A DNA stretch of 64,000 nucleotides. Origin: a bacterium (GTDB lineage Bacteria; Bacillota; Clostridia; Lachnospirales; Lachnospiraceae). Under the pieces are notes generated by a model. The model was not told the DNA's origin and did not search any database. It worked only from the letters and a program-made list of their open reading frames with translations. The position numbers were made by a program, and so were the translations under genes. The stretch's first letter is position 1. Each line of letters begins with the position of its first letter. Shown here in pieces: positions 26,616-35,786 of this stretch. The DNA lies in contig JAMPGX010000009.1 in assembly GCA_023663725.1 (NCBI GenBank), forward strand, positions 1 to 64,000, written 5' to 3'.

Positions 26616-27806
26616 ATGTTTACTGCATTTTTAATCAAGTATGCCGAGATTGGCATTAAGGGAAAAAACAGATATCTCTTTGAGGATGCGCTGATTCGTC
26701 AGATCAAGCATGCCCTGAAAAAGTGCGAGGGTGAATTTGCCGTCCGCAAGACGATGGGGCGTATCTTTGTGGAGGCTCTGAGCGAGTACGATTATGAGGA
26801 AACGGTGGAACGCCTAAAGACCGTGTTCGGCATCTGGGGGATCTGTCCGGTAATCTATATAGAGGACGAGGGCTGGGAAAAGCTCTGCGAGAGAGTGAAG
26901 GCCTATCTGGGCGAGATGTATCCTGACAGATGCGGAAGCTTTAAGGTCAATGCCAGGCGCAGCCGTAAGGATTACCCCAGGGATTCCATGGAGATCAACA
27001 GGGATATGGGCGAGGCCATATTGGAGGCGTACCCGCAGATGCATGTGGATGTACATCATCCAGATATCCTGTTGAATATCGAAGTGCGGGAAAAAATATA
27101 TGTTTACTCCGAGAGTATTGCCGGTCCCGGCGGAATGCCCGTAGGCACTGGAGGAAAAGCCATGCTGCTGTTGTCCGGAGGGATCGATTCCCCTGTGGCA
27201 GGGTATATGATTGCCAAAAGGGGGGTTAAGATCGATGCAGTCTACTTCCATGCCCCGCCGTACACCAGCGAGCGCGCCAAGCAGAAAGTGATCGATCTGG
27301 CCAAGCTGGTGTCCCGCTATACGGGTCCGATCTATCTGCATGTGATTAATTTTACCGATATTCAGCAACATATTTACAAGAATGCTCCCCATGAGGAGCT
27401 GACCATTATCATGCGCCGTTATATGATGCGGATTGCGGAGGCCATTGCCGTCAAGACGCAGTGTCTGGGACTGATCACCGGAGAGAGTATCGGCCAGGTG
27501 GCTTCCCAGACGATGAGTTCCCTGATCGCCACTAACGAGGTGTGTGAATTGCCGGTATACCGCCCTCTGATTGGTTTCGACAAGGAGGAGATCGTGGAGG
27601 TGGCCAAGAAAATCGACACCTATGAGACGTCGATACAGCCTTTCGAGGACTGCTGCACGATCTTCGTGGCCAAGCATCCGGTGACCAAGCCCAATGTGAA
27701 AATTATCCGTAAGCATGAGAAGCATATGGAAGAGGAGTTGAACAGGCTGATGAATACAGCCCTGGAGACGGACGAGCTGATCATCGTGTCGGATGTGTCG
27801 GAATAG
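26616..27806 (+). CDS. thiI: tRNA 4-thiouridine synthase ThiI
   Basis: A 396-residue protein that adenylates tRNA U8 and inserts sulfur to give s4U. Parts: N-terminal ferredoxin-like region (FLIKYAEIGIKGKNRYLFED), THUMP domain (about 60-165, FKVNARRSRKDYP), and the PP-loop ATPase LLLSGGIDSPVAGYMIAKRG at about residue 183. The later GESIGQVASQT and CCTIFVAKHPVTKP are typical. It lacks the C-terminal rhodanese domain of the enterobacterial enzyme, as in Firmicutes, which then rely on a dedicated cysteine desulfurase, here the upstream gene. AAGGAG precedes ATG 26616. Confidence 0.96.
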   Translation: MFTAFLIKYAEIGIKGKNRYLFEDALIRQIKHALKKCEGEFAVRKTMGRIFVEALSEYDYEETVERLKTVFGIWGICPVIYIEDEGWEKLCERVKAYLGEMYPDRCGSFKVNARRSRKDYPRDSMEINRDMGEAILEAYPQMHVDVHHPDILLNIEVREKIYVYSESIAGPGGMPVGTGGKAMLLLSGGIDSPVAGYMIAKRGVKIDAVYFHAPPYTSERAKQKVIDLAKLVSRYTGPIYLHVINFTDIQQHIYKNAPHEELTIIMRRYMMRIAEAIAVKTQCLGLITGESIGQVASQTMSSLIATNEVCELPVYRPLIGFDKEEIVEVAKKIDTYETSIQPFEDCCTIFVAKHPVTKPNVKIIRKHEKHMEEELNRLMNTALETDELIIVSDVSE

Positions 27807-27835
27807 AAGAGAATAGATGACTGACACAAATATGA

Positions 27836-27874
27836 CCCGGCGCACTAGTGCACCAAATGCATCAGTGCCGGGCC
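27836..27874. terminator. Hairpin between convergent thiI and HPr-like genes
   Basis: Arms CCCGGCGCACT and AGTGCCGGG with inner GTGCA/TGCAT pairing. It lies between converging genes and could end both transcripts, but U-runs on either side are poor. Confidence 0.45.
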
Positions 27875-27894
27875 ATACCAGCAGAAAGGTATGT

Positions 27895-28128
27895 TTATTG
27901 CAGGATATAAGGCGCCAATGCCGCCAGAACATCTTCAACACTGTCTTCCGCGTGGATGTTCAGATCAATGGGCTTTGACAGATCCAGGCTGAAAATGCCC
28001 ATGATGGACTTGGCGTCTATCACATATCTGCCGGATACCAGATCGAAGTCATAATCGAACTTGGTTATGTCGTTCACAAAGGACTTGACCTTATCGATGG
28101 AATTGAGAGAAATCTGTACTGTTTTCAT
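27895..28128 (-). CDS. HPr-like protein lacking the active-site histidine
   Basis: A 77-residue protein with the HPr fold signature in its second half: RYVIDAKSIMGIFSLDLSKP matches the regulatory-serine region of PTS phosphocarriers (KSIMG-x-x-SL), and the C-terminal HAEDSVEDVLAAL matches the last helix. Where HPr carries G-x-HARPA this protein reads LNSIDKVKSFVND, so it has no phosphoacceptor histidine. It cannot be a normal PTS carrier. A regulatory role through the serine-equivalent helix, as in Crh-type proteins, is an inference. It stands alone, facing thiI. Confidence 0.8.
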   Translation of the reverse strand: MKTVQISLNSIDKVKSFVNDITKFDYDFDLVSGRYVIDAKSIMGIFSLDLSKPIDLNIHAEDSVEDVLAALAPYILQ

Positions 28129-28262
28129 TGTTTCACCTCCATATATTTTACAGTGTCACACAGGCGGCGCCTGTTCCAAGCGTACCCTGTTCCTGCTTAC
28201 ATATTAATGGCAGATTGTATAAAAGTCAAGGAGAAAACAGTACAAAATAAGTGAGGAATACC

Positions 28263-29654
28263 ATGAAAAATGTAGCACTTCATAATCTTGGATGCAAGGT
28301 GAATGCCTACGAAATGGACTATGTGCAACAAATTTTGATTGAAAAAGGATATAATATTGTATCATTTGAAGAAAAAGCCGATATTTATATTGTAAATACC
28401 TGCACTGTGACAAATATTGCGGACCGCAAGAGCAGACAGCTGCTGCATCGTGCCAAGGCGCTTAATCCGCAGGCGTTGGTGGTGGCGCTGGGCTGTTATA
28501 TACAGACCGGTCGGGAGGATGCGCTGAAGGATCCCTGTATTGATCTGGCAATAGGCAACAACCGAAAAAAGGATATTGTCGGGATACTGGAGGAATATCT
28601 GGAGGGCAGGGAGCGACGCATCGGGGAGAGCGAGGCGGCAGGAATTGCGGACAAGACCCTGAGAGGCAGCACCGTCGTCGACATGGGCGGCATCCAGGAA
28701 TATGAGGAGATGCAGCTGAAGAAGACTGCGGAACATACCAGGGCCTACATCAAGATTCAGGACGGTTGTAATCAGTTCTGCAGCTATTGTATCATTCCCT
28801 ATGCCAGAGGTCGGGTGCGCAGCCGTCGCATGGAGGACGTGCTGGAGGAGGTCAGAGGCATGGCCGAGGCGGGCTATCGCGAGGTGGTCCTGACGGGAAT
28901 TCACATCAGCTCCTACGGCATTGACCTTGCGGACGAAGGCTTCAGGGGAGATTATCGTGGACAGTCCCGTCTGGCTGGGTTGGTGGAAGAGATTCAGCAG
29001 CTTTCAGGAATCAATCGAATACGCCTGGGCTCCCTGGAGCCGCGAATTGTGACGGAGGATTTTGTCGCGCGCCTGGCTGCCTGCGATAAGGTGTGTCCCC
29101 ATTTTCATCTGTCCCTGCAGAGTGGCAGTGATTCCGTTCTCAAGCGGATGAATAGACACTATACATCGGGGGAATACTATCACAGTGTAGAGCTTCTGCG
29201 CAGGTACTTCGATCATCCGGCCATCACGACGGATGTGATCGTGGGATTTCCCGGTGAGACGGAGGAGGAGTTTCAGGAGTGTCGGAGCTTTCTGGAGAAA
29301 GTGCAATTCTACGAGATGCATATCTTTAAATATTCGCGGCGCAGGGGAACGGCGGCTGACCGCATGCCAGGTCAGCTGACAGACGCGGTCAAGACACACA
29401 GAAGCGCTGTGCTGCAGCAGCTGGAGAGGGAGCAGTCGCGGGCCTTCCGCAGCAGATACATAGGACAGGAAGTAGAAGTGTTGTTCGAGGAGTCCAGAGA
29501 GATGCCTGCGGGCCTCTGTCGGATTGGCCATACCGCAGATTATGTCAGGGTGGCGCTGCCTGGAGAGGAGGAACTGAGAGGCAGCTTGGTGAAGGTTAAG
29601 ATCAAGGGTTTTTTGACGGACGAGGTCATGCTTGCAGATGCGTTGCAGCTTTGA
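28263..29654 (+). CDS. mtaB: tRNA t6A37 methylthiotransferase MtaB
   Basis: A 463-residue radical-SAM methylthiotransferase that converts t6A37 of tRNA to ms2t6A. N-terminal MTTase cysteines occur in LGCKVNAYEMD, NTCTVTNIADRKSRQ and LGCYIQTG. The radical-SAM CxxxCxxC is in IKIQDGCNQFCSYCIIPYAR, followed by VLTGIHISSYGID. A C-terminal TRAM domain follows. ATG 28263 is preferred over GTG 28251 because GAGG falls within the GTG and spaces correctly to the ATG. It begins a run of RNA-related genes with ireB next. Confidence 0.93.
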   Translation: MKNVALHNLGCKVNAYEMDYVQQILIEKGYNIVSFEEKADIYIVNTCTVTNIADRKSRQLLHRAKALNPQALVVALGCYIQTGREDALKDPCIDLAIGNNRKKDIVGILEEYLEGRERRIGESEAAGIADKTLRGSTVVDMGGIQEYEEMQLKKTAEHTRAYIKIQDGCNQFCSYCIIPYARGRVRSRRMEDVLEEVRGMAEAGYREVVLTGIHISSYGIDLADEGFRGDYRGQSRLAGLVEEIQQLSGINRIRLGSLEPRIVTEDFVARLAACDKVCPHFHLSLQSGSDSVLKRMNRHYTSGEYYHSVELLRRYFDHPAITTDVIVGFPGETEEEFQECRSFLEKVQFYEMHIFKYSRRRGTAADRMPGQLTDAVKTHRSAVLQQLEREQSRAFRSRYIGQEVEVLFEESREMPAGLCRIGHTADYVRVALPGEEELRGSLVKVKIKGFLTDEVMLADALQL

Positions 29655-29718
29655 CTTGAAATTTTCTGACAAATAGAGTATGATATAGAGAATAGCAGGA
29701 TACATTCGTGGAGGACAT

Positions 29719-29985
29719 ATGCAGGATTTAGGGAATACACAATACTTCAAAGTGCAGACAGAGCCGGAGACCGGCGTAAAAGTGATTCTTTCTACCGTAT
29801 ATGAGGCGTTGACGGAAAAGGGCTATGATCCGGTTAATCAGATCGTGGGTTATATTATGAGCGGGGATCCGACCTATATCACCAGCCACAAGAATGCGCG
29901 AAGCCTGATTATGAAGGTGGAGCGCGACGAGATTGTGGAGGAGCTGTTGACTGAATATATCCGCAATAATCAGTGGCATGCGTAG
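29719..29985 (+). CDS. ireB: IreB-family regulatory phosphoprotein
   Basis: An 88-residue DUF965/IreB protein (MQDLGNTQYFKV, STVYEALTEKGYDPVNQIVG, YIMSGDPTYITSHKNARSLI). In enterococci IreB is a substrate of the IreK Ser/Thr kinase, phosphorylated on N-terminal threonines, and influences cephalosporin tolerance. A Thr at position 7 is present. It heads the conserved ireB-ruvX-DUF1292 set (yrzL-yrrK-yrzB in Bacillus), 21 bp before ruvX. GGAGG precedes the ATG. Confidence 0.93.
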   Translation: MQDLGNTQYFKVQTEPETGVKVILSTVYEALTEKGYDPVNQIVGYIMSGDPTYITSHKNARSLIMKVERDEIVEELLTEYIRNNQWHA

Positions 29986-30006
29986 GCAGGTATGTGAGGA
30001 GACGGT

Positions 30007-30495
30007 ATGCGGATAATGGGGTTGGATTTTGGATCAAAGACGGTGGGGGTGGCCGTCAGTGATCCGCTGGGTATTACAGCACAGGGGTTGGAGATTATTC
30101 GGCGCAAGGAGGAGAACAAGTTGCGCCGTACCTACGCCAGGATTGAGGAATTAATTGAGGAGTACCAGGTGAGTGAGATCGTGCTGGGTCTGCCTAAGAA
30201 TATGAATGCCACCGAGGGGGAGCGGGCGGAGCTCACCCGAGAGTTCAGAGATAGCCTGGAGCGCAGGACAGGCCTTCCCGTGACTCTGTGGGATGAGAGG
30301 CTGACCACGGTGGCGGCTGACAGGGCCATGATGGAGGCGGGCATCCGCAGAGAGCATCGAGGAGACTATGTGGATATGATTGCCGCCAGCCTGATCCTGC
30401 AGGGGTATTTGGACCGCAGAGCCCATATGAAAGCGGACACAGAGCATGGATTGGCATCTGCGGATGCAGGTTGTTGTTATGGAGGAAAAAATTGA
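30007..30495 (+). CDS. ruvX: Putative pre-16S rRNA nuclease / Holliday junction resolvase-like YqgF
   Basis: A 162-residue RNase H-fold YqgF protein. It has [20 protein letters not shown] (first Asp), [36 protein letters not shown], and C-terminal [18 protein letters not shown] (last Asp). In Escherichia coli YqgF matures the 5' end of 16S rRNA. The extra 20 residues at the end overlap the start of the DUF1292 gene by 4 nt (TTGA). Confidence 0.93.
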   Translation: MRIMGLDFGSKTVGVAVSDPLGITAQGLEIIRRKEENKLRRTYARIEELIEEYQVSEIVLGLPKNMNATEGERAELTREFRDSLERRTGLPVTLWDERLTTVAADRAMMEAGIRREHRGDYVDMIAASLILQGYLDRRAHMKADTEHGLASADAGCCYGGKN

Positions 30496-30755
30496 GTAGA
30501 CTGGAGAAGATTACATTTAATCCTGATGGTGAAGCACCAGTGGATTTTTTTGTGTTGGAACAGACCAGAATCGGCGGCTACAACTATATCCTGGTGACAG
30601 ACTTTGAGGAAGGCGACGGGGAGGCTCTGATTCTCAAGGATATGTCCAAGGACGGGGAAGAGGAAAGCGTATATGTCATCGTGTCGGATGACGAGGAACT
30701 GCGCGCTGTTGCCGGCGTGTTTGAGAACATGTTGGACGATGTGGAATTTGTATAG
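30492..30755 (+). CDS. DUF1292 family protein (YrzB-like)
   Basis: An 87-residue acidic protein with the DUF1292 pattern: [20 protein letters not shown], then [20 protein letters not shown] and [20 protein letters not shown]. The start chosen is TTG 30492, because GGAGG at 30481-30485 spaces to it and TTGA overlaps the ruvX stop. A longer in-frame start at 30471 lies inside ruvX before the ribosome site. Its place after ireB and ruvX is conserved in Firmicutes. The function is not known. Confidence 0.9.
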   Translation: MSRLEKITFNPDGEAPVDFFVLEQTRIGGYNYILVTDFEEGDGEALILKDMSKDGEEESVYVIVSDDEELRAVAGVFENMLDDVEFV

Positions 30756-30808
30756 TCTTCATGGCCGCCGTTCGGCTGTGAAGCAAGGATTGATGTGGAG
30801 GAATATCA

Positions 30809-32485
30809 TTGAATAGGAAAAAACAGAATAACAGTGGGTCCAGACTGAAGATTATCCCTTTGGGCGGTCTGGAGCAGATCGGTTTGAACATTACTGCCTT
30901 TGAATATGAGGACAGTATTATTGTGGTAGACTGCGGGCTGGCATTTCCAGCGGACGATATGTTGGGAATTGACCTGGTAATACCGGATATCACATATCTG
31001 AAAGATAACGCGGATAAGGTTAAGGGCTTTGTGATCACTCATGGGCATGAGGATCATATCGGCGCGCTTCCTTATGTGCTGAAGGAGATCAATGTGCCGG
31101 TATATGCCACTCGGCTGACGATGGGCATTATAGAGAATAAACTCAAGGAGCATAACCTGATCAAGGGGACCAAGCGCAAGGTGGTCAAATTCGGGCAGTC
31201 TATCAATATGGGGCAGTTTCGGGTAGAGTATATCAAGACCAACCACAGCATTGTGGATGCCGCGGCGCTGGCGATCTATTCTCCCGCGGGGACAGTGGTG
31301 CACACGGGTGACTTTAAGGTGGACTATACGCCGGTATTTGGCGACGCCATTGATCTGCCCCGCTTTGCGGAGATTGGCAAAAAGGGCGTGTTGGCTTTGA
31401 TGTGCGATTCCACCAATGCGGAGAGGCCGGGTTTTACCCCATCAGAGAGAACGGTTGGCAGAACTTTTGACACTTTGTTTGAGGAGCATAAGAACACTCG
31501 TATTTTTGTGGCGACCTTTGCTTCCAATGTGGACCGTGTGCAGCAGATCATCAACTCGGCTTACAAGTTTGGACGCAAGGTGGTGGTGGAAGGCCGCAGC
31601 ATGGTGAGTATCATTGAGACGGCCATCAATCTGGGCTGTATCAGTATTCCGGAGAATACGCTGATTGAGATAGACCAGTTGAAAAATTATCCGGATGAGC
31701 AGCAGGTAATCATTACTACCGGCAGTCAGGGAGAGAGCATGGCGGCGCTGAGCCGCATGGCGGGCAACATTCACAAGAAGATCACGATAGGCCATGGAGA
31801 TACGGTCATATTCTCCTCCAGCCCGATACCGGGCAACGAAAAGGCAGTGACTAAGATTATCAACGAGCTGCTGCGCAAGGGCGCGGATGTGATATTCCAG
31901 GATACCCATGTATCCGGACATGCCTGCCAGGAGGAGATCAAGCTGATCTATACGCTGGTGCATCCCAAGTATGCGGTTCCCGTGCATGGCGAGTACAAGC
32001 ATCTGAAGGCTCAGGCCAAGATAGCGGAGAATCTGGGTATCGACAGAGACAATATTTTTATTCTATCCTCCGGCGAGGTGCTGGAGATGGACGAAAATAT
32101 GGCGAGTGTCACCGGCCATGTGCCAGTGGGCAGTATATTGGTGGACGGTCTCGGCGTTGGCGATGTGGGCAATGTGGTGCTGCGGGACAGGCAACATCTG
32201 GCGGAGGATGGTATACTCATCGTGGTGATGAGTCTGGATAAATACAGCGGACAGCTGGTTGCAGGTCCGGATATTGTATCCAGAGGCTTTGTGTATGTGA
32301 AGGAATCAGATGAGCTGTTGGAGGAAGCCCGTCAGGTGGTGGACAACGCTATCACCGGCTGCATCGACAGAGGAATAACCGACTGGGGCAAGCTCAAGAG
32401 CACTACGAAGGATGTCCTGAGCGAGTATGTCTGGAGAAAGACCAAGCGACGTCCTATGATACTGCCCATCATCATGGAAGTGTAG
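30809..32485 (+). CDS. rnjA: Ribonuclease J
   Basis: A 558-residue metallo-beta-lactamase/beta-CASP RNase with 5'-3' exonuclease and endonuclease activity in Gram-positive RNA decay. Metal motif ITHGHEDHIGALPYVL, HTGDFKVDYTPV, and beta-CASP residues in DTHVSGHACQEEIK and HPKYAVPVHGEYKHLKAQAK. The start is TTG 30809, with TGGAGG 7 nt upstream. RNase J1 versus J2 cannot be told by eye; a single copy is seen here. Inserted in the ireB-trhP run, it keeps RNA-processing genes together. Confidence 0.94.
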   Translation: MNRKKQNNSGSRLKIIPLGGLEQIGLNITAFEYEDSIIVVDCGLAFPADDMLGIDLVIPDITYLKDNADKVKGFVITHGHEDHIGALPYVLKEINVPVYATRLTMGIIENKLKEHNLIKGTKRKVVKFGQSINMGQFRVEYIKTNHSIVDAAALAIYSPAGTVVHTGDFKVDYTPVFGDAIDLPRFAEIGKKGVLALMCDSTNAERPGFTPSERTVGRTFDTLFEEHKNTRIFVATFASNVDRVQQIINSAYKFGRKVVVEGRSMVSIIETAINLGCISIPENTLIEIDQLKNYPDEQQVIITTGSQGESMAALSRMAGNIHKKITIGHGDTVIFSSSPIPGNEKAVTKIINELLRKGADVIFQDTHVSGHACQEEIKLIYTLVHPKYAVPVHGEYKHLKAQAKIAENLGIDRDNIFILSSGEVLEMDENMASVTGHVPVGSILVDGLGVGDVGNVVLRDRQHLAEDGILIVVMSLDKYSGQLVAGPDIVSRGFVYVKESDELLEEARQVVDNAITGCIDRGITDWGKLKSTTKDVLSEYVWRKTKRRPMILPIIMEV

Positions 32486-32531
32486 GCGGATTGGTAACTA
32501 TGCGAACCTGTGATGTTCGGAGGATAGGAAG

Positions 32532-32861
32532 ATGAAAAGGGAAGAGGATCTGGAGCGGGCAGTTGAGGGTATGATTGACGCGATCAAGGATTCAGAGGTG
32601 TACAGGAGATATCGGGAGACACTGGCGGCGGTCAAACAGCAGCCGGACTTAAAGCGCGAGATAGATGAGTTCCGCAGGGAAAATTACCTGATGCAGAGCA
32701 GCGGGGATATGGCATTTGAGCATATTGAAAAGTTTGAACAGGAATATTCGGACTTTCGTGAGAATCCGCTGGTGGCGGATTTTCTGGCGGCGGAGCTGGC
32801 TCTGTGTCGCATGACCCAGCAGATTAATCTTCATGTCACGGATATGCTGGACTTTGAGTAA
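32532..32861 (+). CDS. YlbF family regulator
   Basis: A 109-residue helical protein with the YlbF/YmcA (DUF964) pattern: VEGMIDAIKDSEVYRRYRET, VKQQPDLKREIDEFRRENY, and DFRENPLVADFLAAELALCR. In Bacillus YlbF, YmcA and YaaT form a complex that steers RNase Y cleavage. Its place right after RNase J fits an RNA-turnover role. AGGAAG precedes ATG 32532. Confidence 0.85.
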   Translation: MKREEDLERAVEGMIDAIKDSEVYRRYRETLAAVKQQPDLKREIDEFRRENYLMQSSGDMAFEHIEKFEQEYSDFRENPLVADFLAAELALCRMTQQINLHVTDMLDFE

Positions 32862-32912
32862 TTGCGGCGGAGTGCGCAGTGTCGCCAAAGAGAATAAATG
32901 GGAGTTTGTCAT

Positions 32913-33356
32913 ATGAATGCAAAAAGCCTGATAGCCGCCGTGTGCGGTATGATATTAAAAATTGTGGTCGCGGTGGGAATCATCATGTTGATCTACCGTG
33001 GCACGATCCTGGCCTATGACTACGGGTACAGAGTGTTTGAGGAGCCTGCCATGTCCGCGGGAGAGGGAAGGACGGTAAGTGTGACCATCACCGAGGACAT
33101 GTCCGCCAAGGAAATGGGACAGCTCTTTTTGACCAAAGGCTTGATTCGCGATGACAGGCTGTTTGTCCTACAATATTATCTCTCTGAATTTCGCAAGGAA
33201 TTGAAAACCGGTGATTTTGAGTTAAGTACAGCTATGACAGTGGAAGAGATGATGGAAGCCATGACCAAGGAGCCTGTGGTGGAGGAACCGGAGTCCGACG
33301 GAATGGATAATCTGCCGGAGGGAAATGACGACGGAGGTCAGGCAGGCGCGCAGTAG
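32913..33356 (+). CDS. MltG-like N-terminal fragment (YceG-like), no catalytic domain
   Basis: A 147-residue membrane-anchored protein. One helix (LKIVVAVGIIMLIYRGTILA) is followed by an outer domain VSVTITEDMSAKEMGQLFLT, KGLIRDDRLFVLQYYL and LKTGDFELSTAMTVEEMMEA. This matches the LysM-like subdomain of the MltG endolytic transglycosylase. The catalytic domain of MltG (about 200 residues with a conserved Glu) is absent, replaced by an acidic tail. In Bacillus the full gene (yrrL) sits at this same position before yrrM, so this looks like a reduced form. ATG 32913 is preferred over 32898 because GGGAG lies 8 nt before it. Confidence 0.75.
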   Translation: MNAKSLIAAVCGMILKIVVAVGIIMLIYRGTILAYDYGYRVFEEPAMSAGEGRTVSVTITEDMSAKEMGQLFLTKGLIRDDRLFVLQYYLSEFRKELKTGDFELSTAMTVEEMMEAMTKEPVVEEPESDGMDNLPEGNDDGGQAGAQ

Positions 33357-33362
33357 GAGCCA

Positions 33363-34037
33363 GTGAATTGCATGATAATAGATGAGAGAATGGTTGCCTT
33401 TATTAACTCGTTTGATAAAGGCAATACGCCTTTTTTGGAAAAGCTGGAGAGAGAAGCTCTGGCCGACGAGATACCTGTGATCAGGAGGGAGATGCAGGGG
33501 CTGATGAAATTGCTGTTGGCCATGTGCCGTCCCATGAAGATACTGGAGGTGGGCACGGCCATCGGCTTTTCCGCGCTGTTGATGAGCGAATATGGGCCGC
33601 AGGGCTGCCATATCACCACCATAGAGAAGTATGAGAAGCGCATCCCCAGAGCCAGAGAGAATTTTTCCAGGGCTGGACGTGAGGGACAGATCACGCTGCT
33701 GGAGGGCGACGCGGCGGATATCTTGAGGGAGCTGGACAGTACATATGATTTGATCTTTATGGATGCGGCTAAGGGCCAGTACATTCACTTCCTGCCGGAT
33801 ATTCTGAAGCTACTGCCCGTGGGGGGACTGCTGGTGTCCGACAATGTGCTGCAGGACGGTGATGTGATGGAATCCAGATTCGCAGTGACTCGCCGCAATC
33901 GGACAATACATGCCAGAATGCGGGAATATCTGTATGAGCTGACCCATCATCCGCAGCTGGAAACCTGCATCCTGCCCGTGGGAGACGGAGTGACTGTCAG
34001 TGTGAGAAAAGGTGAGGCGGATGCAGCGCATATATAA
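33363..34037 (+). CDS. trmR: tRNA 5-hydroxyuridine methyltransferase TrmR (YrrM-like)
   Basis: A 224-residue class I SAM-dependent O-methyltransferase. Motifs: ILEVGTAIGFSALLM (SAM), TTIEKYEKRIPRARENF, YDLIFMDAAKGQYIHFLP and GGLLVSDNVLQDG, typical of the YrrM/COMT group. With the next gene (TrhP-like) it should make 5-methoxyuridine at tRNA position 34. Start is uncertain: GTG 33363 is 3 nt from AGGAG, and ATG 33372 is 12 nt away; the longer form is given. Confidence 0.85.
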   Translation: MNCMIIDERMVAFINSFDKGNTPFLEKLEREALADEIPVIRREMQGLMKLLLAMCRPMKILEVGTAIGFSALLMSEYGPQGCHITTIEKYEKRIPRARENFSRAGREGQITLLEGDAADILRELDSTYDLIFMDAAKGQYIHFLPDILKLLPVGGLLVSDNVLQDGDVMESRFAVTRRNRTIHARMREYLYELTHHPQLETCILPVGDGVTVSVRKGEADAAHI

Positions 34038-34048
34038 GGGAGTGTGAC

Positions 34049-35284
34049 ATGAAGCGTAAGAAACCGGAGCTGCTGATTCCGGCCTCCAGCCTGGAGGTGT
34101 TGCGGACGGCGGTAATTTTTGGCGCGGATGCGGTATATATCGGAGGGGAGGCCTTTGGCCTGCGGGCCAAGGCCAGGAATTTTACCATGGAGGAGATGGC
34201 GGAGGGGATTGCCTTCGCCCACGCCCATGGCGTGAAGGTCTATGTGACGGCCAATATTCTGGCGCACAATGAGGATCTGGCAGGGGCGGAGCAGTATTTT
34301 GCCGAGCTTCGCGATATGCAGCCACAGCCAGCAGATGCCCTGATTATCTCCGATCCAGGCATGTTTGCCATCGCTACACAGGTCTGGCCGGAGGTGGAGA
34401 TCCATATCTCCACCCAGGCGAACAATACCAATTATCAGACTTATCTCTTCTGGTGGAGACTGGGAGCCAGGAGAGTGGTCAGCGCCAGAGAGCTCTCCCT
34501 GGCTGAGATTGCCCAGATACGGCGCCATATTCCAGAGGAGATGGAGATCGAGAGCTTTGTCCATGGCGCAATGTGTATCTCCTACTCCGGCCGTTGCCTG
34601 CTGAGCAACTATTTCACCGGACGGGATGCCAACAGGGGAGCCTGCACCCATCCGTGTCGCTGGAAATATGCAATATCCGAGGAGACCAGGCAGGGTGAGT
34701 ATCTGCCAGTGTATGAGAATGAGCGGGGAACCTTTATCTTTAACTCCAAGGACTTGTGTATGATCGACTATATTCCAGAACTGGTGGCGGCGGGCATTGA
34801 CAGCTTCAAGATCGAGGGCCGCATGAAGACTGCGCTGTATGTGGCGGCGGTGGCCCGAACCTATCGGAAAGCTCTGGACGACTACTGGGAGAGCGAGGAG
34901 AAATACCGACAAAACAGGGAATGGTACAGGGCTGAGATCGCCAAATGCACTTACCGGCAGTTTACGACCGGATTCTATTTCGGGAAAGCAGACGAAAACA
35001 CGCAGATTTATGACAACAGCACCTATGTGAGTGAATATACATATCTAGGATGCGTTCAGGAGGTGCGATCAGGGCTCGCCCGCATAGAGCAGCGCAACAA
35101 ATTCTGCGTTGGAGACATGATAGAGATCATGAAACCCGACGGAAGCAATGTGCAGACAACCGTGGAGGCCATGTACGACAGTGAGCTGCAGCCTGTCGAG
35201 AGCTGTCCCCATCCCCGACAGCGTATCTGGCTGCGCCTGTCCCAGCTCCCAGCCCCCAATGACCTCCTGCGTTCACCCAACTAG
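34049..35284 (+). CDS. trhP: Peptidase U32-family tRNA hydroxylation protein (TrhP/YrrO-like)
   Basis: A 411-residue U32-family protein. Landmarks: ELLIPASSLEVLRTAVIFGA, DAVYIGGEAFGLRAKARNF, ALIISDPGMFAIA, ISTQANNTNYQT and the U32 signature ESFVHGAMCISYSGRCLLSN. Conserved cysteines follow in NRGACTHPCRWKY, likely for an iron-sulfur cluster. TrhP hydroxylates U34 of some tRNAs in a prephenate-dependent way; TrmR next door then methylates it. Bacillus has two such genes (yrrN, yrrO); here only one is present, closest to yrrO. It ends this RNA-related run. Confidence 0.88.
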   Translation: MKRKKPELLIPASSLEVLRTAVIFGADAVYIGGEAFGLRAKARNFTMEEMAEGIAFAHAHGVKVYVTANILAHNEDLAGAEQYFAELRDMQPQPADALIISDPGMFAIATQVWPEVEIHISTQANNTNYQTYLFWWRLGARRVVSARELSLAEIAQIRRHIPEEMEIESFVHGAMCISYSGRCLLSNYFTGRDANRGACTHPCRWKYAISEETRQGEYLPVYENERGTFIFNSKDLCMIDYIPELVAAGIDSFKIEGRMKTALYVAAVARTYRKALDDYWESEEKYRQNREWYRAEIAKCTYRQFTTGFYFGKADENTQIYDNSTYVSEYTYLGCVQEVRSGLARIEQRNKFCVGDMIEIMKPDGSNVQTTVEAMYDSELQPVESCPHPRQRIWLRLSQLPAPNDLLRSPN

Positions 35285-35420
35285 ATAATACCCCTTGCTT
35301 TTTTGCAGAAAAGAAGGTATCTTATGGTATAATGAGTAAAACGCTCCGCGTTTAACTCTACTGAACAGAATCTGCGCTGAAGCGCACGAAATCATGGTAT
35401 AATAGACGATCTTGAAATTT

Positions 35421-35617
35421 GGTTACTATACAAGTGTCATTGTGCACATGGTATATTCCAACGCGGGCACGCTCTCGCTTCGTTCTCACTGTAGCGGTAC
35501 TAAGCTCGTGCCGAATAAATTCGGCAAACCTCGCTAAGTACCGACAGTGAGAAAGAGCCCACTTATGGAATATACCATATGCACAATTCGGTACTGGCTA
35601 TTAACTATCTTGCAAAT
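35421..35617. mobile_element. MITE-like element, copy B
   Basis: Same family as 23121-23353. The core arms are ATGGTATATTCCA / TGGAATATACCAT, differing from copy A on both sides so that pairing is kept. It keeps the GCCGAAT/ATTCGGC inner hairpin and lacks the GTGTTACGG hairpin. ATCTTG occurs just outside both ends. It lies in a 780-bp gene-free gap between trhP and glnN, facing copy C. Confidence 0.8.
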
Positions 35618-35786
35618 ACCTGTTTTATAGAACATGGATTGGGTGATATAGACTAATTTCGTCATTTGTAGAGAGCTTTGCAATCAACTACTATGGAATA
35701 AGCATTGCAGGAGAAATATAACCTTTTGCCCTTGGATCATATTTGGATACTGATAAAACTATCGTGGCAAGTATTAAATATGTAAC

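Noticed and set aside
26814-27941. Long open frame opposite thiI
   Set aside because: Antisense to a clear gene, no protein-family features, and it overlaps the end of the HPr-like gene.
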